A stretch of DNA of 56,759 nt from Phytophthora quininea (GCA_011947345.1 JAAVTG010000164.1:1-56759), one strand, 5' to 3'; positions 22,093-32,388 are shown, counted from the stretch's first letter. Notes: generated by a model from the sequence alone, not told the origin. Numbers and translations: made by a program.

Positions 22093-23984
22093 TCACGATC
22101 GCTGCTCGTTTCCCGCGGTGGCATTGTCTCCGACCGCATCTGTTGAATTCTGTGCTGTACGGGCCGTCTGCGACGCCAGGTCTTCCCTCTTGAGCTGACA
22201 GTCGCGTGCATAGTGTCCTGTGCCATGGCAATAATAGCATACGACGCCACGCGGCTGCGTGCCCAGTCCGGTGCGTTTATTCTGGTAGCGTTGGAAATTG
22301 GCAAGTCGTTCCTCTCGCGTTTCCAGTGGCTGACGCGGTCCATATCGACCGATGTTTCCAGGTGATCTTATCGGCGTTCTGTCGTCAGTGCGAGATTCCA
22401 TCTTCAGCGCTCGACTATTGCCGCGCTGTCCCGCCTGGCCGCCCTTGTCTTGGCGCGGCTGCTCATTTCCCGAATCATCTTGTTCGGCGTCCCCTTGCCG
22501 CGCTCCGCTGTTCCGAGTGCTCTCGTTCCTGCGTCCTGTGCGCTGCTGGCCAAGACTGCTAGACGCCCGCGGTTTTGGGTTTTCAGCGGGACTGGCTCCC
22601 AATGGTACCAGTTTGTACCCTTCCGGCACTATGGTCAGGCCGCTCGCCCAATCAGGCGTCGGTGGGCTCATCAGTCGACCTTCGGTATCGTGTCGTGGTG
22701 GCTTGATGGGCGCCATGCCCAGCGCACCAGTTCTCGAGTTCACCAAGGTCACGGACTGCTCACGCTTCGCTGTTCCAAGTGCTGCTGCACTCCGGCGTCC
22801 TGACGGCGTACCCTGTGAGTTGCGCGCGTCCTGCCGAGCCAGAGCCTCTTCCAGGCCAACACGATGACCTTCACCGAAGCGTCCAACTTGCTGCGTAGCC
22901 ATCTTGGCGGCATCGTTCAGCGTCAGCGGCTCGCGACCGCGTACATGCGCGGCCGACTGCTGGTTATGCATTCCATTGAGGAAGACGTCGACCAGCCATT
23001 CCTCCCCAATGTCGCGGTCCGAAACGATCGTGCGAAGATTCGCAGCATACTCGACCAACGGCTCTCCACGACCTTGCCGACGGTCCTGCAGACTCGCTAC
23101 GACCTCGGGATCTGACCGCTGTTCACCATACCTCTCGCGCAGCAGCCTCGCCAAGTTTTCGTCCGTCTCGTCATTGATGGCTCCCATTACAGTACTGTAC
23201 CAACGCATGGCTTCACCGCGGAAGCTCTGAGCCATCTCGAAAAATACTTCCCCAGGCGTCCAGCGGATTCCTTTAACATATTGTTGGCGCTTGGCTGTCT
23301 GAACCGCGCTTAACCACGTAGAGATTGGCATCGTCCCATCTAAGCCTTCGTACTTCGGTAAACGTAGTTTCTTGTCGTGTGGCCGTATTTCGCGAATCAC
23401 TTCACGCACCACAATCAGTGTTGATGGTGCTAGTGTTTCAGCAGCTCCACCTGGAGTCGTAGACGCGGGAGGTGGGGGTGATGCGGGCTGCTCCGAGGGC
23501 GTGATCGGTTGTCCGCGAGCACCCTGATTTGGACACGCCGCCCCAGCATTAGCACCCCAGTCCCAGTGTTGCCAGGTCCTGCACTTCGAGTGCCGCCTCT
23601 GCCAACAGCGTGGTTGTCGTCTTCAGTGTCGCTATTCCCCGAGCCATCACTACCACCGCCCCCAGCGGCCAGTTGTCCATGGGCCACCGTAGAGGTTCGG
23701 CCACTACTCGTCGCAGTCGCCACCAAGCCACTACCGCCAGTTGGTGCCTCGGCGCCTTGCCCAGAGACGCCAAGCGTGGCATAATCCGGTTCGGCACTTG
23801 CAGCGTACGGCGTAGTTCCAGTCCGCACGCGCCAGTCTTCCATCGACAGTTCAATCTCTCCTCCATCGCCGGTATCGACGATCATCGTCTTCCCCGTTTT
23901 GAGCTTCTTCTTGGAGCGTCCCGCACCGGTCGCAGCTACCCCATTTGCAGCACGACTCCCAGCGCGCGTCTGCTTCATAGCCAT
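22093..23984 (-). CDS. Gypsy Gag with CCHC zinc knuckle (one frameshift)
   Basis: The ATG at 23984 (MAMKQTRAGSRAANG) opens a Gly/Ser/Thr-rich disordered N-terminus. A frame slip near 23515-23530 leads to the capsid-like Retrotrans_gag domain (WLSAVQTAKRQQYVKG, RGEAMRWYSTVMG, LRERYGEQ, FLNGMHNQQSAAHV). A basic nucleocapsid region ends with one zinc knuckle CYYCHGTGHYARDC near 22230-22190. The stop at 22093 precedes the pol part. It packages element RNA. The only plausible start near the PBS is the one chosen, about 280 bases downstream of it. Confidence 0.85.
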
Positions 23985-24261
23985 AGTTGCCTATGGTCTG
24001 TAATACAGCAAGTCACCTTATCAGTACAGTTATTCAATATCCTCTCTCATTAACACTCCACAAGAAACACATGCACGGGTTGCGTAGTGCCCATCGACCC
24101 AGTCTAGGTGACTAAGCCGACGGCCGTGCTGGCAGCGGTTCTAGAAGTCTCGAAGACCTCGTCCCGGCGACCCAGTCTTCGTCTCTTTCAGTGCAGACCA
24201 CACGTTCGCACTGCCCACTAGAGCGATGTCCGCAATGCCTCAGGCGGACAAGCACAACATC

Positions 24262-24279
24262 GCCCCTGTATGACCACCA
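24262..24279 (-). other. Gypsy primer-binding site
   Basis: Directly after the 5' LTR (minus strand, LTR ending CGACAACA) comes TGGTGGTCATACAGGGGC. PBS sequences begin TGG, complementary to the CCA end of a tRNA. The bases imply a primer tRNA ending GCCCCTGTATGACCACCA. I cannot name the tRNA, but it is not the usual initiator-Met PBS (TGGTATCAGAG). Confidence 0.65.
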
Positions 24280-25034
24280 TGTTGTCGCGGGCCTCGCAAA
24301 CTGGTGCAAGCGTAATTGCAATGGTGTGGTATTTCTTGGGTCGGGCTGTTGGACGTCCTTATCCGGCAGATGCCGGCGCTGCACAACCGTGGCGTCTCCT
24401 GCTCAGGTAGCAGGACCTCCCAGGCGGAGGGTCCATCCAGGCGATGGGTGACGTTCACAGGAGCCGGAGACGACATGGGCACCGGAGGCATCTGCTGTCC
24501 GCTCGGCACGGACCCGCAAACCCTCAAGCAACCGAGTCACACACATGGAAAATGCAAGCACACTAGAACGCTGGAACTTCGGCAAGGATTCACCTCGCCA
24601 AGTCTACGGCCAGGTAGGCTACAACACCTCACCCACCCGAGCCCTGGTGGTCATCAACCACCACCCCAGTCTCTCCGTCCCAGGACTAGTCCGCACCCTC
24701 AGTAACCCACATGCAACACTCCCATGAACTTAACTCACTCTCTTTCGCTTCAGTGCTCAGATAGCCCCTTTAGTGTTGACCGATCCTGTCAAACTCGAGA
24801 CTGAGAGGCGGGTGGGCGCCCGCCCACCTCCGCGCTCTCCTACACTACCGAAGATCCTCTACCTACGTCCTTCCAGCTCCGCTTGAGCGTCTCCTCGACT
24901 GCGATCTTCGGCTTCCGTTGCTAAATGCCGTCTACTGCTGGCAATCTTCTCTGTTTCGCCCTCTTCCTGCAACTACTCGCAGTTCGTGTCCTATGCCATC
25001 TTGCTGGTACCTGTGCGTCATCACCCTGCCTACT
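24280..25034 (-). repeat. Gypsy 5' LTR
   Basis: This is the 755-bp copy at the upstream end. Differences from the partner that I can see are one fewer C in the CCCC run near 24522, a T/C change near 24872 and an A/G change near 25017. It should carry the promoter for the genomic RNA. Confidence 0.9.
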
Positions 25035-25038
25035 CCAG

Positions 25039-25303
25039 CATGCTGGATCCAGACTCAGATCCCCGGATCAGATATGGATCCAGGCGTAGGCAACCCAGAT
25101 CTGCAACGGAAGTCGTGCCAGGCTTACATCTGGCACAACATAGGGCTGATCAAGCAACAACATCCAGTGACAAGTATAGAAATGGTGCAGATGATAGGCT
25201 TTGGGATGGGATCTCCATGGATCCACTCATAATTCGCTTAATATAGAGTCGAATTTGTGGAGAAGCGGCCTGGAGAAACGCGGCTGTTGAGTGATGGGTA
25301 GTC
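25039..25303. other. GGATCC-rich flank
   Basis: The short stretch between the Gypsy and the Harbinger-type element contains repeated GGATCC/AGATC words (about 25045-25100 and 25205-25225). No gene is seen. The same word composition returns at 29630-29850, so this may be part of an older repeat split by the insertions. Confidence 0.4.
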
Positions 25304-25344
25304 ACGCGAAGGAGGAATTTCCATAACCAAGTGGAATTCCACTT
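25304..25344 (+). repeat. Harbinger-type left TIR with 7-bp duplication
   Basis: ACGCGAA (25304-25310) precedes the TIR, which begins GGAGGAATTTCCATAACC and ends with the perfect 16-bp palindrome AAGTGGAATTCCACTT (25329-25344). Confidence 0.85.
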
Positions 25345-25600
25345 GCTTTTCCAAAGCGTGTGTAGAGACTGAGCCCACTCTCTTTGTGCGTATATGTTTG
25401 CAACTAGTTATTCGGTCATGATACTTGGATAGAAAGTAGCGAGAAAACCATAGCATTTGGCAAGAAAATCATGACTTATTAGAGAGGTTGTGCAACGGTG
25501 TCAATTACAGTGAAAAAACACAGTGAGTACAATCTGGTTAGATAGGGAAACGTAGAGACATATGTGTTGTGCAAGTGTCATTTTTCTGACGGCGGGACGA

Positions 25601-26686
25601 ATGGACAGTGAGAGCTCTGAAGACGAGGAACTCGCGCTTGTCAGTGACAGCAACTCGCGCTCGCGCTCAAACTGGTTCAATTTTGCCCAGCACGCTACTG
25701 CTCCAGTGTGGAAATCCAAGTTTCGCTTCAAAAAGACGACATCGTGGCACCTATCGTGCATTTCCGCCTTCCTGATCCATTTCCAACAAAGCAGCGCTAC
25801 CGAGTTTCCGCTCTCGAGACTCAATGCATTTTTCTGCGTAGGATGGTGTATCCAGCTCGTCTGGATGATCTTAAAGACCTGTTTGGACGTGAACGTGAGG
25901 CGATATCATCGATTTCGAACGCCGTGCTAGACCATCTCTACCAAGAATTCTCACAGCTATTGATGTTTGACACGCAACGGCTAATAGAAAGCACTCTCCG
26001 TGCCTACGCTAGAGCTGTCTTCGCAAAGGGAGCACCTCTCCGTACATGCGTGGGATTTATTGACGGTACAGTTCGTGGCATGTGCCGGCCGCTGCAACGC
26101 CAGAAATACGTTTACAACGGGCACAAGGTACGCCTTTAAATTGCCAAAATTACACTACGTCTAAATGCTAACTAAGTTTTATCGATGCTGTGATTCTGAA
26201 GAGAAAACATGCGCTGAAATATCAATCCGTTATCGCTCCTGATGGAATTATCATCCATCTGAGTGGACCCTACGCTGGAACCCGCCACGACGCTTTTATT
26301 CTTCAGAAAGTGGCCTTCTAGAGGCTGCGTGTGAGTATCTCAAGTTTGATGGGACACATTACGTCTTTTACGGCGATCCCACGTATGGTCAACAAGATCA
26401 TATTATCGCACCTTTTAAAGGTGCGTCTCTTACAGACGACGAGCAAGAATTCAACAAGCGGATGAGTGAGGTCCGCGTTAGCGTGGAGTGGGGATTCGGC
26501 AAGGTAGTGCGATACTGGGCATTTATTGACTTCGCTAAGAACCAAAAGCTGCGCTTGCAGAGGCTAAGAAAAATTGTATGCCATGGCAGCGTTTCTCTCC
26601 AACGTTCATACGTGTGTGTACGGGAGCCAAACGTCAGAGTTTTTCGTGTGACTCCTCCAAGTCTAGGTGAATACGTGCATCCCTGA
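25601..26686 (+). CDS. PIF/Harbinger transposase (two frameshifts, one intron)
   Basis: A DDE_Tnp_4-type nuclease. The ATG at 25601 (MDSESSEDEE) follows an Inr-like TCATTTTT at 25578-25585. The first catalytic Asp lies in GFIDGTVRGMCRP (about 26049-26090), followed by YVYNGHK. A 74-bp intron (26128-26201, GTACGC...CTGAAG, branch CTAAC) rejoins in phase to RKHALKYQSV. The second Asp is in GTRHDAFILQ and the Glu in VRVSVEWGFG (about 26470-26500). It ends at 26686 after PPSLGEYVHP. One base is missing in A5 at 25730-25734 and one in AAA at 26307-26309. The catalytic triad is complete, so the gene is probably functional if these are read errors. Confidence 0.85.
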
Positions 26687-26711
26687 TAATGCAAAGTAAA
26701 ACAAAAAGGTT

Positions 26712-27567
26712 TTATTCTGTCGGCGATTTTGCGTTCGTTATCGTCTCAATGAGTCTAGTCATCGTGTGCATCTGAGAGGCCATCATTGCCATGAACTTGT
26801 CGTTGCGGTCTCTGTCCTGCTCTTGCCTTTCGCGATCATGGCCCAAGCGACGTTCCTCTAGCTCAAGGCGTCGTTCTTTCAACGCTAGCTGTTGCTGCCG
26901 TTCCTCCGCCCGGCTTCTCCGCTCTTCAACTTTCCCTTCAATATAGTCCGAAATGCGCTCTGTGTGGGAGCGTTTTGAGGGTGTGGTGGATGCCTGTTGC
27001 TCGTCATCTGGACTGCTGGACCTAGAGCGGCGCAATCCTTCCATAGCATCTCTCACGACTTCGGCCGTTGCCGCCTCACGCATCTCTGCATCACGCTTCT
27101 CTTTATCACTCTTATCAACTTTTTCCTGTACATGAGCATTAAACTATTCACGAAGTTATTAGAAGACTGCATATTTCTTAGGATCGCCCACTGAAAGTAC
27201 TTACCAGTTCTATAAGATCCGTCAGCAGTTGTTCACGCTCAGTGAACTCTTCCGCTGTCCCCGACGCACGAAGAGACTCCATCTCTTCGCGGCGAAATGC
27301 GTCATGCAACGCTGAGAATCGGCGCCGACATGCTTTTCCGTCCGCTGTACACGCTGGTAAAGCTGCTTTGACGCCACTTGCAACCTGCTCCCACGCAGCT
27401 TGCGTCTCACCATGACCTGCCGACCATGGCGTATGCTTGACGACCTCCTTTAGAAGAAGGACATTACTGGATGGAAGAAAGCGAAAAGCTTTCCTCCGCT
27501 TCGCCTTGGCCACGATTGCGCTGCCTGCACCGACGTCTTCGTTAGCGCAGCTGTCCTCCCTTGGCAT
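26712..27567 (-). CDS. Harbinger-associated Myb/SANT-like DNA-binding protein
   Basis: Convergent with the transposase, 25 bases apart. Exon 1 is 27205-27567 (ATG at 27567, MPREDSCANEDVGAG), the intron is 27126-27204 (GTAAGT...TGTACAG, 79 bp, phase 0) and exon 2 is 26712-27125; about 258 residues. The N-terminal half is a Myb/SANT-like trihelix (HTPWSAGHGETQAAWEQVAS, then CRRRFSALHDAF). The C-terminal half is a long Arg/Glu/Gln-rich coiled coil (EERQQQLALKERRLELEERR). In PIF/Harbinger elements this partner binds the subterminal DNA and brings the transposase into the nucleus. No frame break is seen. Confidence 0.85.
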
Positions 27568-27853
27568 TGCAATTTGCAAACTCACTGTGGCCACTTATTT
27601 GTTGTAACTCGTCGTCACAGTGAGCACGCCTCTAACGTACTTTTCCTAGAGCAAAAACAACTGTGATGACCAAACCCTACCGATGAGAATGCTCACAGTT
27701 CCTTTTCACAGTCTTGTTACCATAGCACAACCTCTCTATTGACAGAAAAGCCTACTACCATCACGACAATCGGAGATGAAATCATGGAAAATGGAAATGT
27801 GTATTTTGATTAAAGGAGCAACATATCAACTTGCTGGTTCGTCGCCTCAACTT

Positions 27854-28510
27854 CTACTTCTTGCTCCCTTTCGTGTTACAGCGTTTATGCTTCTCTTTGG
27901 GTCCTGGTTTTTCTCCTCGTGAGCCTTTTTCCCTCGGCGAAGTCGGAACGACAGACATGCGGCAGGACGTATCGATTGTAAGCGTAGAATCAATCGGAAA
28001 GGGTACAAACTTCAGCGTGTATGTGTCTCGAAAGTGTTGGAGCGAAAGTCGGTCGGCATCGTAAAGGTTAGCAACTGGAGTTCCATCTTGAATTGCAGCA
28101 GCCGCAGCGTGTACGCATGAAAAGAATGGCACAACAACTTGTATACTATGTAGTAGTAACGTGTCAACGTCCAGCTATAATTAGTGAACCTCACCACTAC
28201 ATGCTGACGAAAGTTCTGAGCCCAAGTTGAGCTGCAGCAGCCTGCGCTCCCACCTTTTCCACTGTTCAAGCGACAGCTTGAGCTTCTTGCGCGAGCGATA
28301 GTTCTTGCTCGCGAGGCGAGCTCTCGCCCGGCAATCGGCTTCATGAGAAGTTTCTGCCTCGTCGCCACACGTGAACACGCGCTGAAGGTGCTTCCGTAGT
28401 CCTGCAGGCGTTTTCAAAACACGTTGACACCGGAAGCACTTTCGCGTCAATCGCTTTCTCGGCCGGCCGCGCTTCCTGGGGACGCGCATCTTCGACTTGA
28501 CCTTCACCAT
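27854..28510 (-). CDS. AT-hook and zinc-finger protein, third gene of the element
   Basis: The ATG at 28510 gives a basic N-terminus with an AT-hook (RKRGRPRKR, residues ~12-20) and a C-x2-C-x11/12-H type finger (CFRCQRVLKTPAGLRKHLQ). An intron at 28138-28194 (57 bp, GTGAGG...ATACAAG) joins in phase to a second open frame ending in a lysine-rich tail at 27854, about 199 residues in total. The intron is inferred from phase and splice signals only; without it the first frame ends at 28181. Both motifs bind DNA, so it may recognise the ends, regulate the element or guide its target choice. I know of no standard third gene like this in Harbinger elements. Confidence 0.6.
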
Positions 28511-28570
28511 TGAGCTTGGAGATTCGACACTGAAGAAGGAAAAAGTAAGAAAATACCCGTCCCAGCCCAC

Positions 28571-28702
28571 CCACTTACTTATGGACATCATCGCGCGTTT
28601 TCTTAGCTACAACGACCAGATCCACTTGCTTATGGAAATCGTCACTGCTGGAGGTAAGAGTAAGTGGAATTCCACTTGGTTATGGAAATTCCTCCACGCG
28701 AA
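28571..28702 (-). repeat. Harbinger-type right TIR, subterminal boxes and duplication
   Basis: The TIR is 28662-28695 and the second ACGCGAA is 28696-28702. Three degenerate copies of CCACTTRCTTATGGAMATC lie at 28571-28589, 28622-28640 and, within the TIR, 28672-28690, spaced 50-51 bp. Spaced subterminal boxes are usual binding sites for a transposase or its Myb-like partner; that role here is inferred. Confidence 0.8.
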
Positions 28703-29390
28703 GGGACGCCCACTGGATCCTTCCTGATATGGGTTCAGATCTGACCTTCACTCACGGACCGCGATCAGGAATGGTTACCATCATTCAGCGATGGCGATCA
28801 CGAACGGCGACCATCACTCATCGACTGCGATCACCAATGGTGTATGATGGAACTCAGGTCGGGACATGATGTGACGGAGTTTCACCCACATGGAGGCCTA
28901 CGGTGCGGCCAGTTTCAGGCGGGATGCGAAGGGAATGAATCAGGTAAGACGCAAGGCCACGTAGGAACGATGTAGGGTACAGGATAGGCAAGGAGGAAGC
29001 ATAAGGAACAAACAGAGAGTCGATTTTGCCTTCTAGTACACAAGCGGTCATCGGGGCACGGGAAGTATATTGGCCCACCCCTCGCTGTTGCTAAGGCCCC
29101 GGAGATTTGTGGCCGGTGATCACCCTCAACTCCTCAAGCCCCCGCTACAGGAAGCGGTCAAGCGCTCGCAAGAGCCCCATTGGAATACAAACCCCGGGTA
29201 CACACCCAACCAAGGCAACCCCGTCAACCCCGACCTCGAGCTACTCGGTCGGAGCTGACACCCCACCACCGGCGGCTGCGTGAAGAGTTTCCGCGCAGTT
29301 TCCAACAGTCTCGTGCCGCGCCAAGGCGGTTCATCTTGCAACAACTGCACATCCTCTCGAGTTTCCCGAGGAACAGAGCTGGCCCAACCG

Positions 29391-29476
29391 ACGGGTACAC
29401 AAGGTGAGAAGACTTCAGCATCCCCTTCACGGACGATCGGAGTACCCCCTCCGTTAGTCGGTAGTCTGGGCGCCGT
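29391..29476 (+). repeat. Direct repeat, copy 1
   Basis: About 85 bases beginning ACGGGTACACAAGGTGAG recur, with changes, at 29989-30072. Shared blocks are GGGTACACAAGGTGAG, ACTTCAGCATCCCC, GAGTACCCC and TTAGTCGGT. The core 15-mer GGGTACACAAGGTGA occurs a third time at 31530-31544. Confidence 0.6.
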
Positions 29477-29988
29477 GTGCTAGCTGATCGCAGACGATTT
29501 TGTGGTTGCGCTTCGCCACAAATTTGCCTTGTACACCACAAGTGCCCTTCCCAGTGCTTAAGACTACGGGAACTACAGTCAAGCTACGTCGGGATCACTA
29601 CGGATCAAGCAGTGCACGGGGATCTGGATAGTATACTGGCCAGATCAACTCGCAGCCTGGATCCATTAGTACCAAGTGCGGATCCAAGGTCGACTGGAGT
29701 TACTACTTGGCCAGGACGACTGATCGACCCTCAAAACCCCAAGATCACGCTATTGGAAGCGTCAAGTACGGAAAAGGAAGTCAATACCCCCTCAAGGCAA
29801 CCCCCACCTGGATCCAAGATCCAGGCCCCAGATCCAAGTAGATCCAATCGATTACTGGTCTGGTAAATACTCAAGGACGCAGAGTGAAGATTCCCGCGGT
29901 GCTCCTGGCCTCCCACGTCCCGCCAAGACGTTCGATCGTGATATACCAAGCATCCTCGAAGCACCCGAAGAGCAGATCCAACCCGCCG

Positions 29989-30072
29989 ACGGGTACACAA
30001 GGTGAGCATACTTCAGCATCCCCACGGATATCTGAGTACCCCTCCTTTAGTCGGTGTCTAGGCGCAGTGGGA
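29989..30072 (+). repeat. Direct repeat, copy 2
   Basis: Second copy of the ~85-bp unit, about 600 bases downstream of the first and clearly diverged from it. The origin is unknown; a fragment of a retroelement leader is one possibility. Confidence 0.6.
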
Positions 30073-31036
30073 GCGGATTTCGATAAATCCCGCTACACCA
30101 CACTCTGACATGGTATCATCACCGGATAGATTCAGGCTGAGACAGTTGCAGTATCATGGGTACGCACCCATCAAACTTAAAATATGGCCAGTCACAGAGC
30201 AGAAACGGGGAATTGTAGAGTTGCATCGTGTCAAGGTGCATTGACTACAAGTGCTACCAAGCGCAGCGGGGCTGCGTAGCAGTTCACGTGCACAGAGGAA
30301 AACGTAGGACTGTCCGAGTCTCTGTCTTTAGGCTTCCAGTCTTCGATTCTATACAAGAACCAAGTACAGTCCCGTAACTAGGACTCGCAGAGTCAGTGTC
30401 CCTTAAAACAAGGACAACACTAATTAACTGCAAAAATTGAACTGAATTGAATTGTTTTATCTGACCCTGGTGTAAATGTATAGACTAAACTATGTGGCAT
30501 AGTTAATCTAAGAGATATGTAAATGAGTGGTGGAGAGCCAGATGGCTACACAGTCGAAACTCTACACACGGCTAAGAGTTTCGTGTTACCTCCAAAGTCA
30601 ACGCACGGTTGTGATTTTCGTGTAACCCCGTTACAGGCGATGTGGCATAGTGCCAGGGAAATCCTCCGAAAAGCCCCGGCCCCGGCCCGTCTTTGTACCA
30701 CCTCAAGTTCAAGTGAAGGTGCGCCACACCAATTTCGGATCACTCCTCAACGTGTGTGGACCACCCCGCTTTGGGACCTAAATTAGGAACCTGTCCGCCG
30801 ACCACGAAGTCCGGACCGAGACTCCTACGCGCAGGCATACTCAGATCAAGACGAATCAGAATCGTGCTGCCCATCCGCCGCAGAGAAACTGGCCGGCCCT
30901 CTGCAGGTCCCAGTTGAAATCCCCAAACAGACGACGGGCAAGCCACGCTAAACCCTCCGGTTTATAGTGGGATCAAGTCAAAGTTCCCAAACCATAGTCG
31001 ATACGAGTGGTAGGATCCCGTTTGTAGGGACGTAAT

Positions 31037-31063
31037 CCGCCCCAGCGGAGTGCGCTGGGGCGG
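31037..31063. other. Perfect GC-rich hairpin
   Basis: CCGCCCCAGCG and CGCTGGGGCGG form an 11-bp perfect stem around the loop GAGTG. It lies next to the tRNA-like segment and could be a structured transcript part, a terminator-like element or a recombination scar. No T-run follows. Confidence 0.6.
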
Positions 31064-31089
31064 CCCAAAACCAGTCTCCCTTTTCCCTT

Positions 31090-31175
31090 CAAGAGCGCAA
31101 TTCGAACCTCTACGCAGTGCGGACCGCTGCACGTTTGGAGACTAGGAGCGCGGCACCGCCGGACCACGCGTGAGG
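31090..31175 (-). repeat. tRNA-derived, SINE-like segment
   Basis: On the minus strand a B-box-like GGTTCGAATTG is preceded, about 55 bases upstream, by an A-box-like TGGTCCGGCGG. Between them is a GCAG...CTGC hairpin like the long variable arm of Leu/Ser tRNAs. The anticodon stem does not pair and the acceptor arms do not match, so it is not a working tRNA. A tRNA-headed SINE remnant is most likely. Confidence 0.35.
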
Positions 31176-32237
31176 CTATAACGGTAATATATCAATTCTC
31201 TCTGCTTACATTTCCCAAAAGAAGTTAGGCACTTCATATTTGTGTGTCCCCGGAGCGCGGTCTGGCCGGCACGGGTATATACATTTCATATTTTCAGGGT
31301 CTCGCCCTTGGAGTCTTACTCCGAAAAGTTTTGGGCCATCGCCCTTGGGAATCAAACCCAAAAGAACCGAGTGTATTTTATTGAGTGCCGTATTCCCGGG
31401 CCCGAACCTTGGTAGTAGGTTCCGGACCCGTTGTTTATTTATCTACTACCCCAAGCGTACCAGTACCAGGTCGAGGCGTTCCCGAACACCCTCAGTAACC
31501 GTTCCCTGATTAAACAACCGTTTTCGAAGGGGTACACAAGGTGAAGGTACTGACCGGCCCAGGGCCCTTCCGTTCCCGGTCCCCGAGAACTTTTACGTGG
31601 AAGGATCCCCAGGCCACGGCCCCGGATAAATCCCTCATCCGAGCGGAGCCGTCTATCTCACTGGGAGTATCACGTGTACACCGGAAGTGGTTAAAGCCCC
31701 AAGCGTTACATCACAGCGGCGCGACCAACAAGGCCATGGGATAAGGGTGACGAGGTGCTAGCCAGCGAGAAGTGGTCGCGCCTCTCCAGGGGCAGTTGTG
31801 GTGCGGTGATTTCTCCAAGATCCAGCAACCAACTGTTGCTCTCGCCATAGGCCAATAAAAGGGGTTGGTTTGGACCAATTACGACGCGTGGCGGAGGTTT
31901 GTTGTGGGTCACTGTCCCTAGGTGGGCACTATTGCGAGCCATCGCCTGGTCGTTAAATCTTCGGATGGGTAGCTTCGACGGCACCGCTCATGTTTCACTT
32001 TATATTTGTATAGAATCATCGGTGGAGGCAGGATTAGATAGAGTAAGAGCCCACAAGGGCGATACAATCAGAGCAGAACCCCCTGACTCTCCAAGAGGCC
32101 AAGCGTCCTAGGTAAGCACCTTGCCCTGTTGTTGTGGGTTATGCCTGCTAGCGAACACAGACCTTCGAGAAGTGAGTACTCGTTTGGTCAGGCCAAGAGT
32201 AAAGAGTGGTAGCTCGAGTATGTTTTGGTTAGACCCT

Positions 32238-32379
32238 ATTAATATGGGGTGAAACTAAGGAGGGCCATTTCTGCCGAAAGCCATTGTACGAAAAAGGACA
32301 AGAAATAGCAGCTGCAATTTCATACAAAAACAAGCGTGCGCTCCAGCCGTGTCCGTCTCAACAGAGCGTGTCCGCTACA
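32238..32379 (+). repeat. MULE 2 left duplication and TIR
   Basis: The target duplication is 32238-32246 and the TIR runs from GGGTGAAACTAAGGAGGGCC to CCGCTACA at 32379 (133 bp). It differs from the right TIR at about three sites. Confidence 0.9.
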
Positions 32380-32388
32380 CAGATTCAG

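Larger units (their letters stand above)
14838..25034 (-). mobile_element. Full-length Ty3/Gypsy retrotransposon
   Basis: A 10.2-kb element read right to left. LTRs of 755-756 bp (24280-25034 is 5', 14838-15593 is 3') differ by only about two substitutions and one indel, so insertion was recent. A 4-bp target duplication CCAG flanks it (14834-14837, 25035-25038). Order: 5' LTR, PBS, gag with a CCHC knuckle, a charged linker, protease, reverse transcriptase, RNase H, integrase, an AT-hook and chromo-like tail, polypurine tract, 3' LTR. Protease-RT-RH-INT order defines Gypsy. Several single-base frame breaks and two in-frame TAG codons interrupt the coding region despite the young LTRs. Confidence 0.92.
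25311..28695 (+). mobile_element. Harbinger-type DNA transposon with three genes
   Basis: A 3385-bp element has 34-bp perfect terminal inverted repeats (25311-25344, 28662-28695) and a 7-bp direct repeat ACGCGAA on either side (25304-25310, 28696-28702). It carries a PIF/Harbinger DDE transposase (+), a Myb/SANT-like partner protein (-) and a third AT-hook/zinc-finger gene (-). The two-gene pair is the family hallmark. A 7-bp duplication is not: PIF/Harbinger normally makes 3 bp (TWA). The perfect repeats suggest recent movement. Confidence 0.85.
28703..32237. other. Repeat-rich stretch without a supported gene
   Basis: 3.5 kb between the two young DNA transposons. It contains GGATCC-rich DNA (29630-29850), an ~85-bp direct repeat, a 15-mer present three times, a strong GC hairpin and a tRNA-like segment (listed separately). 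Open frames are short and motif-free. An AT-rich segment (30420-30520) divides it. It reads like superposed old retroelements, including possible LTR debris at 31190-31550. Confidence 0.45.

Noticed and set aside
31090..31175. Possible functional tRNA gene
   Set aside because: A and B boxes are recognisable, but the anticodon and acceptor stems do not pair. I list it only as a tRNA-derived repeat.
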